DNA of 6,066 nucleotides from an uncultured Eubacteriales bacterium (GTDB taxonomy: Bacteria > Bacillota > Clostridia > Monoglobales > Monoglobaceae), in assembly GCA_900550775.1 (NCBI GenBank), contig URTH01000113.1, positions 1 to 6,066 on the forward strand. Reading direction: 5' to 3'. The translations under genes were made by a program, and so were the position numbers. The notes under the pieces were generated by a model, which worked only from the letters and a program-made list of their open reading frames with translations, searched no databases and was not told the DNA's origin. The first letter of the stretch is position 1, and each line of letters starts with the position of its first letter. Below, one piece after another: positions 1 to 6,066 of the stretch.

Positions 1-3
1 GGT

Positions 4-597
4 TCAGACCTTGTCCGATGCGGACGAAACATTGGGATAGGGGAGGAAGGGCGGCGGATTTTCGCCGTGCGGCAGAATCTGTTTTTCCATCCAGACCATG
101 TGATACCAACGCTGAAACTTGTAGCCGCATTGGTGAAAGGTGCCGACGATCTCGTACCCCATGTGTGTGTGAAATCCGATGCTGTTGTCGTTTAGATAAG
201 GGTCATTGTTCTGTGCCGGTTTTGCGATACAGGCATAGAGATTACATACATTTTGCATGGTAAGACAGTGGGTCAGCGCCTCATAAAGCGCTTTGCCGAT
301 GCCGGACTTTTTGCAGTCGTGTCTTACATAGACGGTCATCTCCGCCGCGCGTGCGTAGGCGGCTCTGACGTGGAATGCGCCGGCGTAGGCATACCCCAAA
401 ATCTCTCCGTGGTCGGTTGCAACCAAATACGGGTATCGCATGAGCGTGTGCTCTATGCGCTCCTGAAATTCCGCAAGGGACGGCACCTCATATTCAAAGG
501 TAATGGCGGTGTTTTCTACATAATACGCATAAATATCCAGCAGCGCAGCTGTGTCTTTTACGGTTGCCGGACGAATTTGAATGGTTGATGTTTTCAT
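4..597 (-). CDS. GNAT family N-acetyltransferase, phosphinothricin/methionine sulfoximine acetyltransferase-like
   Basis: This is a 197-aa GNAT enzyme predicted to move an acetyl group from acetyl-CoA to an amino group of a small molecule in the cytosol. The N-terminus (IRPATVKD, residues 8-15) is the typical first strand of the fold. Acetyl-CoA motif A lies at about 87-107, with the pyrophosphate-binding loop KKSGIGKAL at 96-104. The segment NDNSIGFHTHMGYEIVGTF (136-154) followed by GYKFQRWYHMVWMEK (158-172) is characteristic of the phosphinothricin acetyltransferase (PAT/YncA-like) subfamily. The start at 597 is preceded by AAGGAG nine bases upstream. A longer reading from 741 would run deep into the upstream MATE gene and lacks GNAT similarity. 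The tail after residue 173 is proline-rich and probably flexible. The gene follows the MATE stop by one base, so it is probably co-transcribed and translationally coupled. The family assignment is firm. The substrate is unknown, and such enzymes are often annotated as PAT without acting on phosphinothricin. Confidence 0.9.
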   Translation of the reverse strand: MKTSTIQIRPATVKDTAALLDIYAYYVENTAITFEYEVPSLAEFQERIEHTLMRYPYLVATDHGEILGYAYAGAFHVRAAYARAAEMTVYVRHDCKKSGIGKALYEALTHCLTMQNVCNLYACIAKPAQNNDPYLNDNSIGFHTHMGYEIVGTFHQCGYKFQRWYHMVWMEKQILPHGENPPPFLPYPNVSSASDKV

Positions 598-598
598 A

Positions 599-1936
599 TC
601 AGACAGCTCCTTCCTGTTGTATTGGTTTTCGGCCGAGCTTTCGGTAGCAGACTGCAAAATAAAGGATTTCCGCTGCGGCCGTAATGCCCCACGAAAAAAC
701 GTAGAGCAGATAAAGCGAGGTAATGGTCTTAAAGTGCGCAAAAACGGTAAAGACCCAAATGATGCGGAACACGCAAGAACCTAAAATCACAATGGCGGTG
801 GGAATGATGGTCTTTCCGATGGAAGCGGCAATGGTGCAGTCCATAAAGGCGGACACCGCGTAAGACAGCCCCATGATTTTTAAACGGTAGAGCCCTTCTT
901 TCATAACATCGGCGTCCCTGGTGAATACAGACAAAAACTCTCTGCCGAAAAGAACCAAAAGGCCGCCCATCACCGCCGCAATGCCAAAGGAGTAGGCAAG
1001 GGTGATAAAATAACTCTTGGTGACGCGATCCCGTTTGTTTGCCCCCAAATTTTGGCTCATAAAGCTGGCACATGCCACGTAAAATGCCGCCATGACATCG
1101 TAGACCAGAGAGTCTGCGTTGGCGGCCGCGGCGTTTCCCTCCACCACAACGGCCGGAAAGGTGTTGACCGCGCTCTGAATAAACAGATTGGCAATCTGAA
1201 AGATGGCGTTTTGGATTCCGGACGGAACGCCGAGAGAGAGCACCTTTTCCCAAAAGCCGCGATACAGACGGAGGGAGGATAAGGAGAGCTTATAATCCTC
1301 TTTGCAGCAAAATAGGAACCGCAGAATCAAAATGGCGGAACAATACTGCGAAATCACGGTTGCATAGGCAACGCCGCTGACGTGGAGCTTAAGCACCACG
1401 ACAAAAAACAGATTCAGCACAATATTTAAAACGCCGGCAAAAAGGAGGTAGTAGAGCGGCCGTTTGGTATCACCGGCGGCGGAGAGCAGACCGTTGCCGA
1501 AGTTATAAACCGCCATGGCCGGCATCCCCCAAAAGTAGATGTGAAGATAGAGCGACGCGCCGTCGATCAGTTCTTCCTTGGTGCCGAGCATCAGCAATAG
1601 CTTATCGCACAGGGCAAGCCCTGCCAGCATAATGAAAATGCCGGAGATCACGCATACCAAAAGGGAGGTATGCACGGATTTTTTTAATGCGTCCCGGTCT
1701 TTGGCGCCGATAAAACGGGCGCAAAGCACGTTGACGCCGCTGCCCATTCCCATTAAAAAGCCGATAAAGATGGCAACCAGCGTAACGGTGGAACCGACCG
1801 AACCGAGCGCCTTAGAGCCGGAGAACTGACCCAGCACCGCGATGTCGGACATATTAAATAAGACCTGCAGCAAATTGGACACAATCAGCGGCAGGCTGAA
1901 AAAGAATATTTGTTTTGTTAGCTTTCCCTCGGTCAT
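599..1936 (-). CDS. MATE family multidrug/toxin efflux transporter
   Basis: This is a 445-aa inner-membrane antiporter of the MATE family, which exports cationic drugs, toxins or metabolites using a Na+ or H+ gradient. The length is normal and the protein appears complete. It opens with the classic MTEGKLTKQIFFFSLPLI, followed by the first-helix segment NLLQVLFNMSDIAVLGQF (21-38). About twelve hydrophobic segments form two repeats. The first-repeat signature LLSAAGDTKRPLYYLL is at about 150-165, and the second repeat begins near GVPSGIQNAIFQIANLFIQ (236-254). QNLGANKRDRVTKSY (295-309) is also typical of the family. The start at 1936 is chosen because it matches the family N-terminus, lies about 27 bases below a near-consensus promoter and has a GGGGAA purine stretch just upstream. 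An in-frame extension to 2077 would cross that promoter. It is the first gene of an operon with the acetyltransferase and is divergent from an AraC regulator. The substrate cannot be read from the sequence. The NorM, DinF and MepA-like subgroups were not distinguished. Confidence 0.93.
   Translation of the reverse strand: MTEGKLTKQIFFFSLPLIVSNLLQVLFNMSDIAVLGQFSGSKALGSVGSTVTLVAIFIGFLMGMGSGVNVLCARFIGAKDRDALKKSVHTSLLVCVISGIFIMLAGLALCDKLLLMLGTKEELIDGASLYLHIYFWGMPAMAVYNFGNGLLSAAGDTKRPLYYLLFAGVLNIVLNLFFVVVLKLHVSGVAYATVISQYCSAILILRFLFCCKEDYKLSLSSLRLYRGFWEKVLSLGVPSGIQNAIFQIANLFIQSAVNTFPAVVVEGNAAAANADSLVYDVMAAFYVACASFMSQNLGANKRDRVTKSYFITLAYSFGIAAVMGGLLVLFGREFLSVFTRDADVMKEGLYRLKIMGLSYAVSAFMDCTIAASIGKTIIPTAIVILGSCVFRIIWVFTVFAHFKTITSLYLLYVFSWGITAAAEILYFAVCYRKLGRKPIQQEGAV
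607..612 (-). promoter_or_regulatory. Shine-Dalgarno of the acetyltransferase gene, inside the MATE 3' end
   Basis: The minus strand reads AAGGAG nine bases before the ATG at 597. The motif lies inside the last codons of the MATE gene, whose TGA (599-601) is one base from the acetyltransferase ATG (595-597). It fixes the start of the downstream gene and suggests translational coupling. Confidence 0.75.
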
Positions 1937-1969
1937 GTTAAATTTCCCCAAACCAATAAAATTTACGAT

Positions 1970-1998
1970 ATTATACACCCTTTTCTTAGGTTTTGCAA
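1970..1998 (-). promoter_or_regulatory. Sigma-A type promoter of the MATE-acetyltransferase operon
   Basis: On the minus strand there is a -35 box TTGCAA (1993-1998), a 17-bp spacer and a perfect -10 box TATAAT (1970-1975). Transcription should start near 1963, giving a leader of about 27 bases to the MATE ATG at 1936. The match is one mismatch from consensus in the -35 hexamer. The site is seen in the sequence; its activity is inferred. Confidence 0.8.
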
Positions 1999-2050
1999 GG
2001 AAAATCGCGGAATTTCCTGAAAAAATGTTGCAAAATACCGTGCTTTCCTG
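1998..2050. promoter_or_regulatory. Candidate operator region: TTTCCTG repeats between and within the divergent promoters
   Basis: An imperfect inverted repeat AGGAAA-N9-TTTCCT (1998-2018) sits between the two divergent -35 boxes. The right half extends to TTTCCTG (2013-2019), which recurs exactly at 2044-2050, 31 bp away (about three helical turns), just before the araC-side -10 box. AraC-family proteins usually bind direct repeats on one face of the helix, so these are plausible sites for the adjacent regulator. The motif is short and AT-rich, so chance is a real alternative. Confidence 0.35.
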
Positions 2051-2056
2051 TATGAT
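2028..2056 (+). promoter_or_regulatory. Sigma-A type promoter of the AraC-family regulator
   Basis: There is a -35 box TTGCAA (2028-2033), a 17-bp spacer and a -10 box TATGAT (2051-2056). The predicted start is near 2063, giving a leader of about 55 bases before the ATG at 2119. The -35 hexamer and spacer length are identical to those of the divergent MATE promoter, and the two -35 boxes are separated by 29 bp. This suggests control by one shared upstream element. Confidence 0.75.
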
Positions 2057-2082
2057 AAGCATAAAGGAATGAGACAAACACA

Positions 2083-2096
2083 GTTTCAGATGAAAC
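2083..2096. promoter_or_regulatory. Perfect 14-bp palindrome in the leader of the AraC gene
   Basis: GTTTCA-GA-TGAAAC has six-base perfect inverted arms with a two-base centre. It lies downstream of the predicted start site and upstream of the ribosome binding site of the regulator gene. It resembles a dimeric repressor operator placed to block elongation or initiation. The two-base loop is too tight for a good RNA hairpin. The protein that would bind it is unknown. Confidence 0.35.
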
Positions 2097-2118
2097 GGGG
2101 CATAAAAAGAGGGCGGTG

Positions 2119-3006
2119 ATGGCGATGGCGGATTTTGTCGGTATCAGATTAAATGATGTGCTCACGATTAAAAAGCTGTATACGGTACATTATTTTGAAT
2201 TATCCAATCGATATTTTTTTCCGGGCGAGAGCCACGATTTTTGGGAGTTTGTTTATGTTGACAAAGGGGATATTGCGGTTGTTGCCGGCGACCGTTCCTT
2301 AAAGCTGAGCCAGGGAAACATCATTTTTCATAAGCCCAACGAATGGCATCGCCATTGTGCCGACGGCGTTACGGCATCCAATATTGCCATTGTGAGCTTT
2401 GAATGTGACGATGCGGCAATGCAGTTCTTTGAAGATAAGATTCTGACCGTAGGGCAGGAACAAAAACACCTGATTTCAAAAATTATTGCAGAATATGCCG
2501 ATGCCTTTGCAACGCCGCTGGACGATCCGTATACGCATCGTCTGGTACGGCGGAATCAGTCGCCGATCGCGGCAGAGCAGCTGCTGCGTATTTATTTGTG
2601 CGAGCTTTTGATTTCGTTTTTGCGCAGCAGTCCGCTGAGCCGGCAGCACGGACTGCCTTATCTGCATCAGTCTGACGCAACACTGAATTTGTTGCTTGGC
2701 TACATGCGCGAAAAGGTAAACGGTCACATCACCCTGTCCGAGCTGATGGCGTACAGCGGAACCAATAAAACCATGATCAACCATTTGTTTCAAAAGGAGT
2801 TTCATATGGGCGCCATCGCTTATTTTATCCGCATGAAAACAGAGGTGGCAAAAAAATATCTGCGCGAGGCGAATTATAATATCACGCAGATTGCGGAGAT
2901 GCTGGGATATGCGAATATTCACTATTTTTCCAGGCAGTTTAAAAAGACAACCGGCATGACCCCGACGGAATATGCGATCTCGATTCGTGCCATGGTGGAA
3001 AAATAA
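2119..3006 (+). CDS. AraC family transcriptional regulator with N-terminal cupin-like sensor domain
   Basis: This is a 295-aa cytosolic DNA-binding regulator of normal family length. Residues about 15-100 form an AraC-type cupin-like ligand domain, including the segments ESHDFWEFVYVDKGD (37-51) and IIFHKPNEWHRH (68-79) that are common in Clostridia members. A helical linker follows at about 115-170. The C-terminal HTH_18 domain has a first helix-turn-helix at about 203-227 (TLSELMAYSGTNKTMINHLFQKE). The second lies at about 254-278 (ITQIAEMLGYANIHYFSRQFKK), followed by the hallmark TGMTPTEY (278-285). The ATG at 2119 is preferred because AGAGGG lies five bases upstream. The GTG at 2116 and the ATG at 2125 are alternatives differing by one or two residues. 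The gene diverges from the MATE-acetyltransferase operon, so it probably controls that operon and perhaps itself, a common layout for this family. The effector is unknown. It converges with the pfl operon, and nothing here ties it to pfl control. Confidence 0.93.
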   Translation: MAMADFVGIRLNDVLTIKKLYTVHYFELSNRYFFPGESHDFWEFVYVDKGDIAVVAGDRSLKLSQGNIIFHKPNEWHRHCADGVTASNIAIVSFECDDAAMQFFEDKILTVGQEQKHLISKIIAEYADAFATPLDDPYTHRLVRRNQSPIAAEQLLRIYLCELLISFLRSSPLSRQHGLPYLHQSDATLNLLLGYMREKVNGHITLSELMAYSGTNKTMINHLFQKEFHMGAIAYFIRMKTEVAKKYLREANYNITQIAEMLGYANIHYFSRQFKKTTGMTPTEYAISIRAMVEK

Positions 3007-3008
3007 AG

Positions 3009-3032
3009 AAGGGATCGCGCTTGCGATCCCTT
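3009..3032. terminator. Intrinsic terminator hairpin between convergent araC-type and pflA genes
   Basis: A perfect 10-bp stem (arms AAGGGATCGC and GCGATCCCTT) with a four-base loop starts three bases after the AraC stop and ends six bases before the pflA stop. Read on the minus strand, it is followed by a T-rich tail (CTTTATTTTTC), so it best serves the pfl operon. On the plus strand the next bases are TTGAGGTTTAG, with a run of six T only at 3044-3049, so termination of the AraC transcript there is less certain. Confidence 0.8.
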
Positions 3033-3037
3033 GAGGT

Positions 3038-3778
3038 TTAGTCTTTTTTGCGGATTCCGGCGTGAATCCGTTTTTTTGCGTTCTCGATCTGCGCCGCCGT
3101 TGGTGGATTTACATCCTCTAACGAATAAGGAATCTTAAGGTTTTCCCATTTGAATTTTCCCAAGGTGTGATAAGGTAAAACCTCGACACGCTCCACGTTG
3201 GGCAGCGTATCAACCAACGTGCCGATGGCGTCCAAATCCTCGTCAAAGTCGGTGTGACCGGGAACCAGAACATGGCGAATCCAAACCGGTTTTTGAATCT
3301 CTGCAAGATAAGCCGCCATATCCAAAATGTTGCGGTTATCTGCGCCGGTCAAGTCCTTGTGACGGCGCGGATTCATCTCTTTGATATCCAAAAGCAGCAA
3401 ATCCGTATACTGCATCAATTCCCGAAACTGTGAGAAAAACGGCTCCTCCCTGGTAAAGGGATTCCCGGCGGTGTCAATGGTGGTATGAATGCCCTCTGCC
3501 TTGGCTTTTTGAAAAAGCTCGGTGACAAACGCAATTTGCAGAAGCGGTTCACCGCCGCTGACGGTAATACCGCCGCCGTCCTTCCAATAATTCCGAAAAC
3601 GCAGCGCTTTTTTTAAAATCTCATCTGCGGTGACGGCGGTGCCGCCGTCGGTTTTCCAGGTGTCCGGGTTGTGACAGTACCGGCAGCGCAGCCGGCACCC
3701 CTGCATAAAGATCAAAAATCTTACGCCGGGGCCGTCAGCCGCGCCAAAACTTTCTGTCGAATGAATATATCCTGTCAT
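3038..3778 (-). CDS. pflA: Pyruvate formate-lyase-activating enzyme (radical SAM)
   Basis: This 246-aa radical SAM enzyme uses a [4Fe-4S] cluster and S-adenosylmethionine to abstract hydrogen from a glycine of pyruvate formate-lyase, making the glycyl radical that activates it. The length equals that of the well-studied PflA proteins. The N-terminal GADGPGVR-type segment (AADGPGVRFLIFMQGC, 13-28) leads into the cluster motif CxxxCxxC with cysteines at 28, 32 and 35, followed by HNPDTW. The SAM-binding GGEPL is at 75-79. LLDIKEMN (129-136), RHVLVPGHTD (168-177) and LPYHTLGKFKW (201-211) are typical of the PflA subgroup. Such enzymes act on one partner, which here is the pflB product encoded immediately upstream. 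The gap after the pflB TAA is six bases. No Shine-Dalgarno sequence is evident before the ATG, so translation may depend on coupling to pflB. A generic glycyl-radical activase is the only alternative, and the pairing makes it unlikely. Confidence 0.96.
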   Translation of the reverse strand: MTGYIHSTESFGAADGPGVRFLIFMQGCRLRCRYCHNPDTWKTDGGTAVTADEILKKALRFRNYWKDGGGITVSGGEPLLQIAFVTELFQKAKAEGIHTTIDTAGNPFTREEPFFSQFRELMQYTDLLLLDIKEMNPRRHKDLTGADNRNILDMAAYLAEIQKPVWIRHVLVPGHTDFDEDLDAIGTLVDTLPNVERVEVLPYHTLGKFKWENLKIPYSLEDVNPPTAAQIENAKKRIHAGIRKKD

Positions 3779-3784
3779 AACGGC

Positions 3785-6037
3785 TTATAAAGAGGTGTGG
3801 CAGGTTCTTGCGATAACATCAAGCTGCTGCTCGCGGGTCAGGTCGATGAACTTTACAGCGTAGCCGGAAACACGGATGGTAAAGTTGGCGTACTCTTCCT
3901 TTTCCGGATGCTCCATAGCGTCGATCAGCTTTTCTTTGCCAAATACGTTGACATTGAGGTGATGCGCGCCGCCGCTGAAGTAACCGTCCAGAACGCGAAC
4001 CAGGTTGTCCACCTGTTCCTTTTCATCATGACCCAAAGCGTCCGGGTTGATGGTCTGCGTATTGGAGATACCGTCAAGCGCATATTCGTACGGGAGCTTT
4101 GCAACCGAATTCAGCGATGCCAAAAGACCGTTTTGCTCTGCGCCGTAGGAGGGGTTTGCACCCGGAGACAGCGGTTCGCCGGCCTTTCTGCCGTCCGGCA
4201 GGGAAGCCGTAGCCTTACCGTATACCACGTTAGAGGTAATGGTCAGAATCGAGGTGGTTGGCTCAGAATCGCGGTAGGTGTGGCACTTTTTGATCTTGCC
4301 CATAAAGGTCTTGAGCAGCCATACTGCGATATCGTCTGCACGGTCATCATCGTTGCCGTAACGCGGGAACTCGCCGGTGGTTTCAAAATCCTGTGCGATG
4401 CCGTCCTCGTCACGAATAACGCGAACCTTGGCATACTTAATGGCGGACAGAGAGTCAACCACGTGGGAGAAACCGGCGATACCGGTCGCAAAGGTACGGC
4501 GGACATCGGTGTCGATGAGTGCCATCTCGGCTGCCTCATAGTAGTATTTATCGTGCATATAGTGGATGACGTTCAAGGTACGAACATAAACTCTTGCCAG
4601 CCATTCCATCATCTTGTCGTACTTTCTGAGGACTTCGTCATAGTCCAGATACTCGGAAGTAATTGCCGGGTATTCGGGGCCAACCTGCATCTTGGTCTTG
4701 GCGTCTCTGCCGCCGTTGATTGCGTAAAGCAGGCACTTTGCAAGGTTTGCTCTTGCGCCGAAGAACTGCATTTCTTTACCGGTCTGTGTTGCGGATACGC
4801 AGCAGCAGATTGCATAGTCGTCACCCCATACCGGGCGCATAACGTCGTCGCTCTCATACTGGATCGAGCTGGTACGTACCGAAATAGCAGCCGCATAGCG
4901 CTTAAAGGATTCCGGCAGGTCTTCCGAGTAGAGTACGGTCAGGTTCGGCTCCGGAGACGGGCCCATGTTTTCTAAGGTGTGCAGGAAACGGTAGTCGTTC
5001 TTGGTTACCATGCTGCGGCCGTCTACGCCTTTACCGCCGACGTTTAAGGTTGCCCATACCGGGTCGCCGGAGAACAGCTCATTATAGGAAGGAATCCGGG
5101 CAAACTTAACCATACGGAACTTCATAACCATGTGATCGATCAGTTCCTGTGCTTCTTTTTCGGTCAGGATGCCTTCGTTTAAGTCACGCTGAATGTAGAT
5201 GTCCAGGAAGGTCGATACACGGCCGACACTCATTGCGGCGCCGTTCTGTGTTTTGATGGCTGCCAGGTATCCGAAGTATAACCACTGGCAAGCCTCTTTG
5301 GCGTTTGCCGCCGGCTTGGAGATGTCATAGCCGTAGGATTCAGCCATTACCTTCATTTCTTTTAATGCATTGATCTGCATGGTGATTTCTTCACGCTGAC
5401 GAATTTCTTCTTCAAACATGGATTCACTTTCGCAGTTTGCATAGTCCAGCTTTTTCTTTTCAATCAGATAATCAATACCGTAAAGTGCTACACGGCGGTA
5501 GTCCCCGACGATACGGCCGCGGCCGTAGGTGTCCGGCAGACCGGTGATGATCTTGTTCTTACGAACCAGACGCATTTCCGGCGTATAAGCGTCATAAACG
5601 CCCTGGTTGTGGGTCTTGTGATACTGTGTAAATATTTTATGAAGCTCAGGATCCGGCTCATAACCGTAGGTGCTGCAAGCCTCTTCAGCCATCTTAATGC
5701 CGCCGAAAGGCATAAACGCACGCTTTAAGGGCTTGTCCGTCTGCAGACCGACAATCTGCTCCAAATCCTTCATGTTATCGTCAATATAGCCAGGCTTGTG
5801 TGCCGTAATACCGGTTACAATCTTGGTGTCCATATCCAATACGCCGCCCTTGGCGCGCTCTTCTTTCTGCAGTTCCTGTAGCTTTCCCCAAAGCTTATCG
5901 GTCGCTTCGGTCGGTCCTTCCAAAAATGTCTCGTCGCCATCATAAGGGATGTAGTTATCCTGAATAAAATCGCGTGTGTCGATGTCATCGCGCCATTTTA
6001 CCCCTTGAAAGCCGTGCCATTGTTCAAAATTTGTCAT
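3785..6037 (-). CDS. pflB: Formate C-acetyltransferase (pyruvate formate-lyase)
   Basis: This 750-aa cytosolic glycyl radical enzyme converts pyruvate and CoA to acetyl-CoA and formate, a central non-oxidative step in anaerobic sugar fermentation. Length and architecture match the family: an N-terminal PFL domain ([22 protein letters not shown] near 15-36) and a C-terminal glycine-radical domain. The catalytic cysteine pair is in [20 protein letters not shown]; by alignment to the classical CC pair, Cys412 and Cys413 are catalytic, with an extra Cys411 where Ala is usual. [10 protein letters not shown] follows directly. The radical glycine is Gly725 in RVSGYAV (722-728). The C-terminus, RTCHTSL, has a Cys at 746 where Phe is common. 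The start at 6037 ([10 protein letters not shown]) is chosen because GGAGGT lies seven bases upstream. An ATG at 6052 overlaps that site and has only a poorly spaced AGGA. The gene heads an operon with pflA. Its promoter lies outside the window. The enzyme is oxygen-sensitive by family, consistent with a strict or facultative anaerobe. Confidence 0.97.
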   Translation of the reverse strand: MTNFEQWHGFQGVKWRDDIDTRDFIQDNYIPYDGDETFLEGPTEATDKLWGKLQELQKEERAKGGVLDMDTKIVTGITAHKPGYIDDNMKDLEQIVGLQTDKPLKRAFMPFGGIKMAEEACSTYGYEPDPELHKIFTQYHKTHNQGVYDAYTPEMRLVRKNKIITGLPDTYGRGRIVGDYRRVALYGIDYLIEKKKLDYANCESESMFEEEIRQREEITMQINALKEMKVMAESYGYDISKPAANAKEACQWLYFGYLAAIKTQNGAAMSVGRVSTFLDIYIQRDLNEGILTEKEAQELIDHMVMKFRMVKFARIPSYNELFSGDPVWATLNVGGKGVDGRSMVTKNDYRFLHTLENMGPSPEPNLTVLYSEDLPESFKRYAAAISVRTSSIQYESDDVMRPVWGDDYAICCCVSATQTGKEMQFFGARANLAKCLLYAINGGRDAKTKMQVGPEYPAITSEYLDYDEVLRKYDKMMEWLARVYVRTLNVIHYMHDKYYYEAAEMALIDTDVRRTFATGIAGFSHVVDSLSAIKYAKVRVIRDEDGIAQDFETTGEFPRYGNDDDRADDIAVWLLKTFMGKIKKCHTYRDSEPTTSILTITSNVVYGKATASLPDGRKAGEPLSPGANPSYGAEQNGLLASLNSVAKLPYEYALDGISNTQTINPDALGHDEKEQVDNLVRVLDGYFSGGAHHLNVNVFGKEKLIDAMEHPEKEEYANFTIRVSGYAVKFIDLTREQQLDVIARTCHTSL

Positions 6038-6044
6038 TCCTTTG

Positions 6045-6050
6045 ACCTCC
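6045..6050 (-). promoter_or_regulatory. Strong Shine-Dalgarno of pflB
   Basis: The minus strand reads GGAGGT seven bases before the ATG at 6037, which is ideal spacing. It overlaps the upstream in-frame ATG at 6052, arguing that the protein begins MTNFEQ and not MEVKGM. Only 14 bases of upstream DNA remain in the window, too little to show a promoter. Confidence 0.85.
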
Positions 6051-6066
6051 ATATTCCTAAGCGGTT

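Noticed and set aside
598..741. N-terminal extension of the acetyltransferase to 741
   Set aside because: The added 48 residues overlap the MATE coding region and are unlike GNAT N-termini; the ATG at 597 has a clear AAGGAG site.
729..1253. A 174-codon open frame in another frame of the MATE gene
   Set aside because: It is arginine- and glycine-rich with no hydrophobic pattern, typical of an out-of-frame shadow of a membrane protein gene.
1937..2077. N-terminal extension of the MATE protein to 2077
   Set aside because: It would run through the predicted promoter at 1970-1998, and the family N-terminus begins at MTEGKL (1936).
2057..2118. Riboswitch or structured leader before the AraC gene
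   Set aside because: The leader is only about 55 bases, and its one inverted repeat has a two-base loop, too small for any known riboswitch class.
2476..2922. A 148-codon minus-strand open frame opposite the AraC gene
   Set aside because: It is antisense to the conserved DNA-binding domain, with no recognisable motif and no initiation signals.
3797..4975. A 392-codon open frame on the plus strand opposite pflB
   Set aside because: It lies wholly antisense to a well-conserved gene, shows no recognisable domain, and has no promoter or ribosome binding site that I could see. Long antisense frames are common opposite highly expressed genes with biased codon use.
1..6066. Mobile element, prophage, CRISPR, defence island or other novel system
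   Set aside because: No transposase, integrase, phage gene, terminal repeat or repeat array is visible; all long frames on the coding strands belong to familiar metabolic, transport or regulatory families.

Overview
The window looks like chromosomal DNA from an anaerobic Firmicute, most likely a gut-type Clostridia. This is inferred from the protein flavour (pyruvate formate-lyase with its activase, Clostridia-like MATE and AraC proteins), GGAGG-type ribosome binding sites, consensus sigma-A promoters and a moderate base composition. The species cannot be named from the sequence. There is no rRNA, tRNA, CRISPR array, insertion sequence or phage gene, and no stretch over 300 bases lacks a gene.

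Left half (4-3006): a two-gene minus-strand operon encodes a 12-helix MATE efflux transporter (599-1936), followed after one base by a phosphinothricin-acetyltransferase-like GNAT enzyme (4-597). An AraC-family regulator (2119-3006) is transcribed divergently. The 182-bp region between the MATE and AraC genes holds two near-consensus promoters back to back. Both have a TTGCAA -35 box and a 17-bp spacer, and short repeated and palindromic motifs lie between and beside them. The simplest reading is a regulated export-plus-acetylation (detoxification or resistance) cassette, with the AraC protein as its probable local regulator. The substrate and inducer are unknown.

Right half (3038-6037): a minus-strand operon encodes pyruvate formate-lyase (pflB, first) and its radical-SAM activating enzyme (pflA, second, six bases downstream). 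Together they cleave pyruvate with CoA to acetyl-CoA and formate in anaerobic fermentation. The promoter of this operon lies beyond the right edge of the window. The AraC gene and the pfl operon converge on a strong 10-bp hairpin (3009-3032), which probably ends transcription from the pfl side and possibly from both.

The gene content is ordinary. The points worth a second look are the compact divergent control region, the MATE-acetyltransferase pairing, two unusual cysteines in PflB, and the lack of a visible Shine-Dalgarno sequence for pflA.
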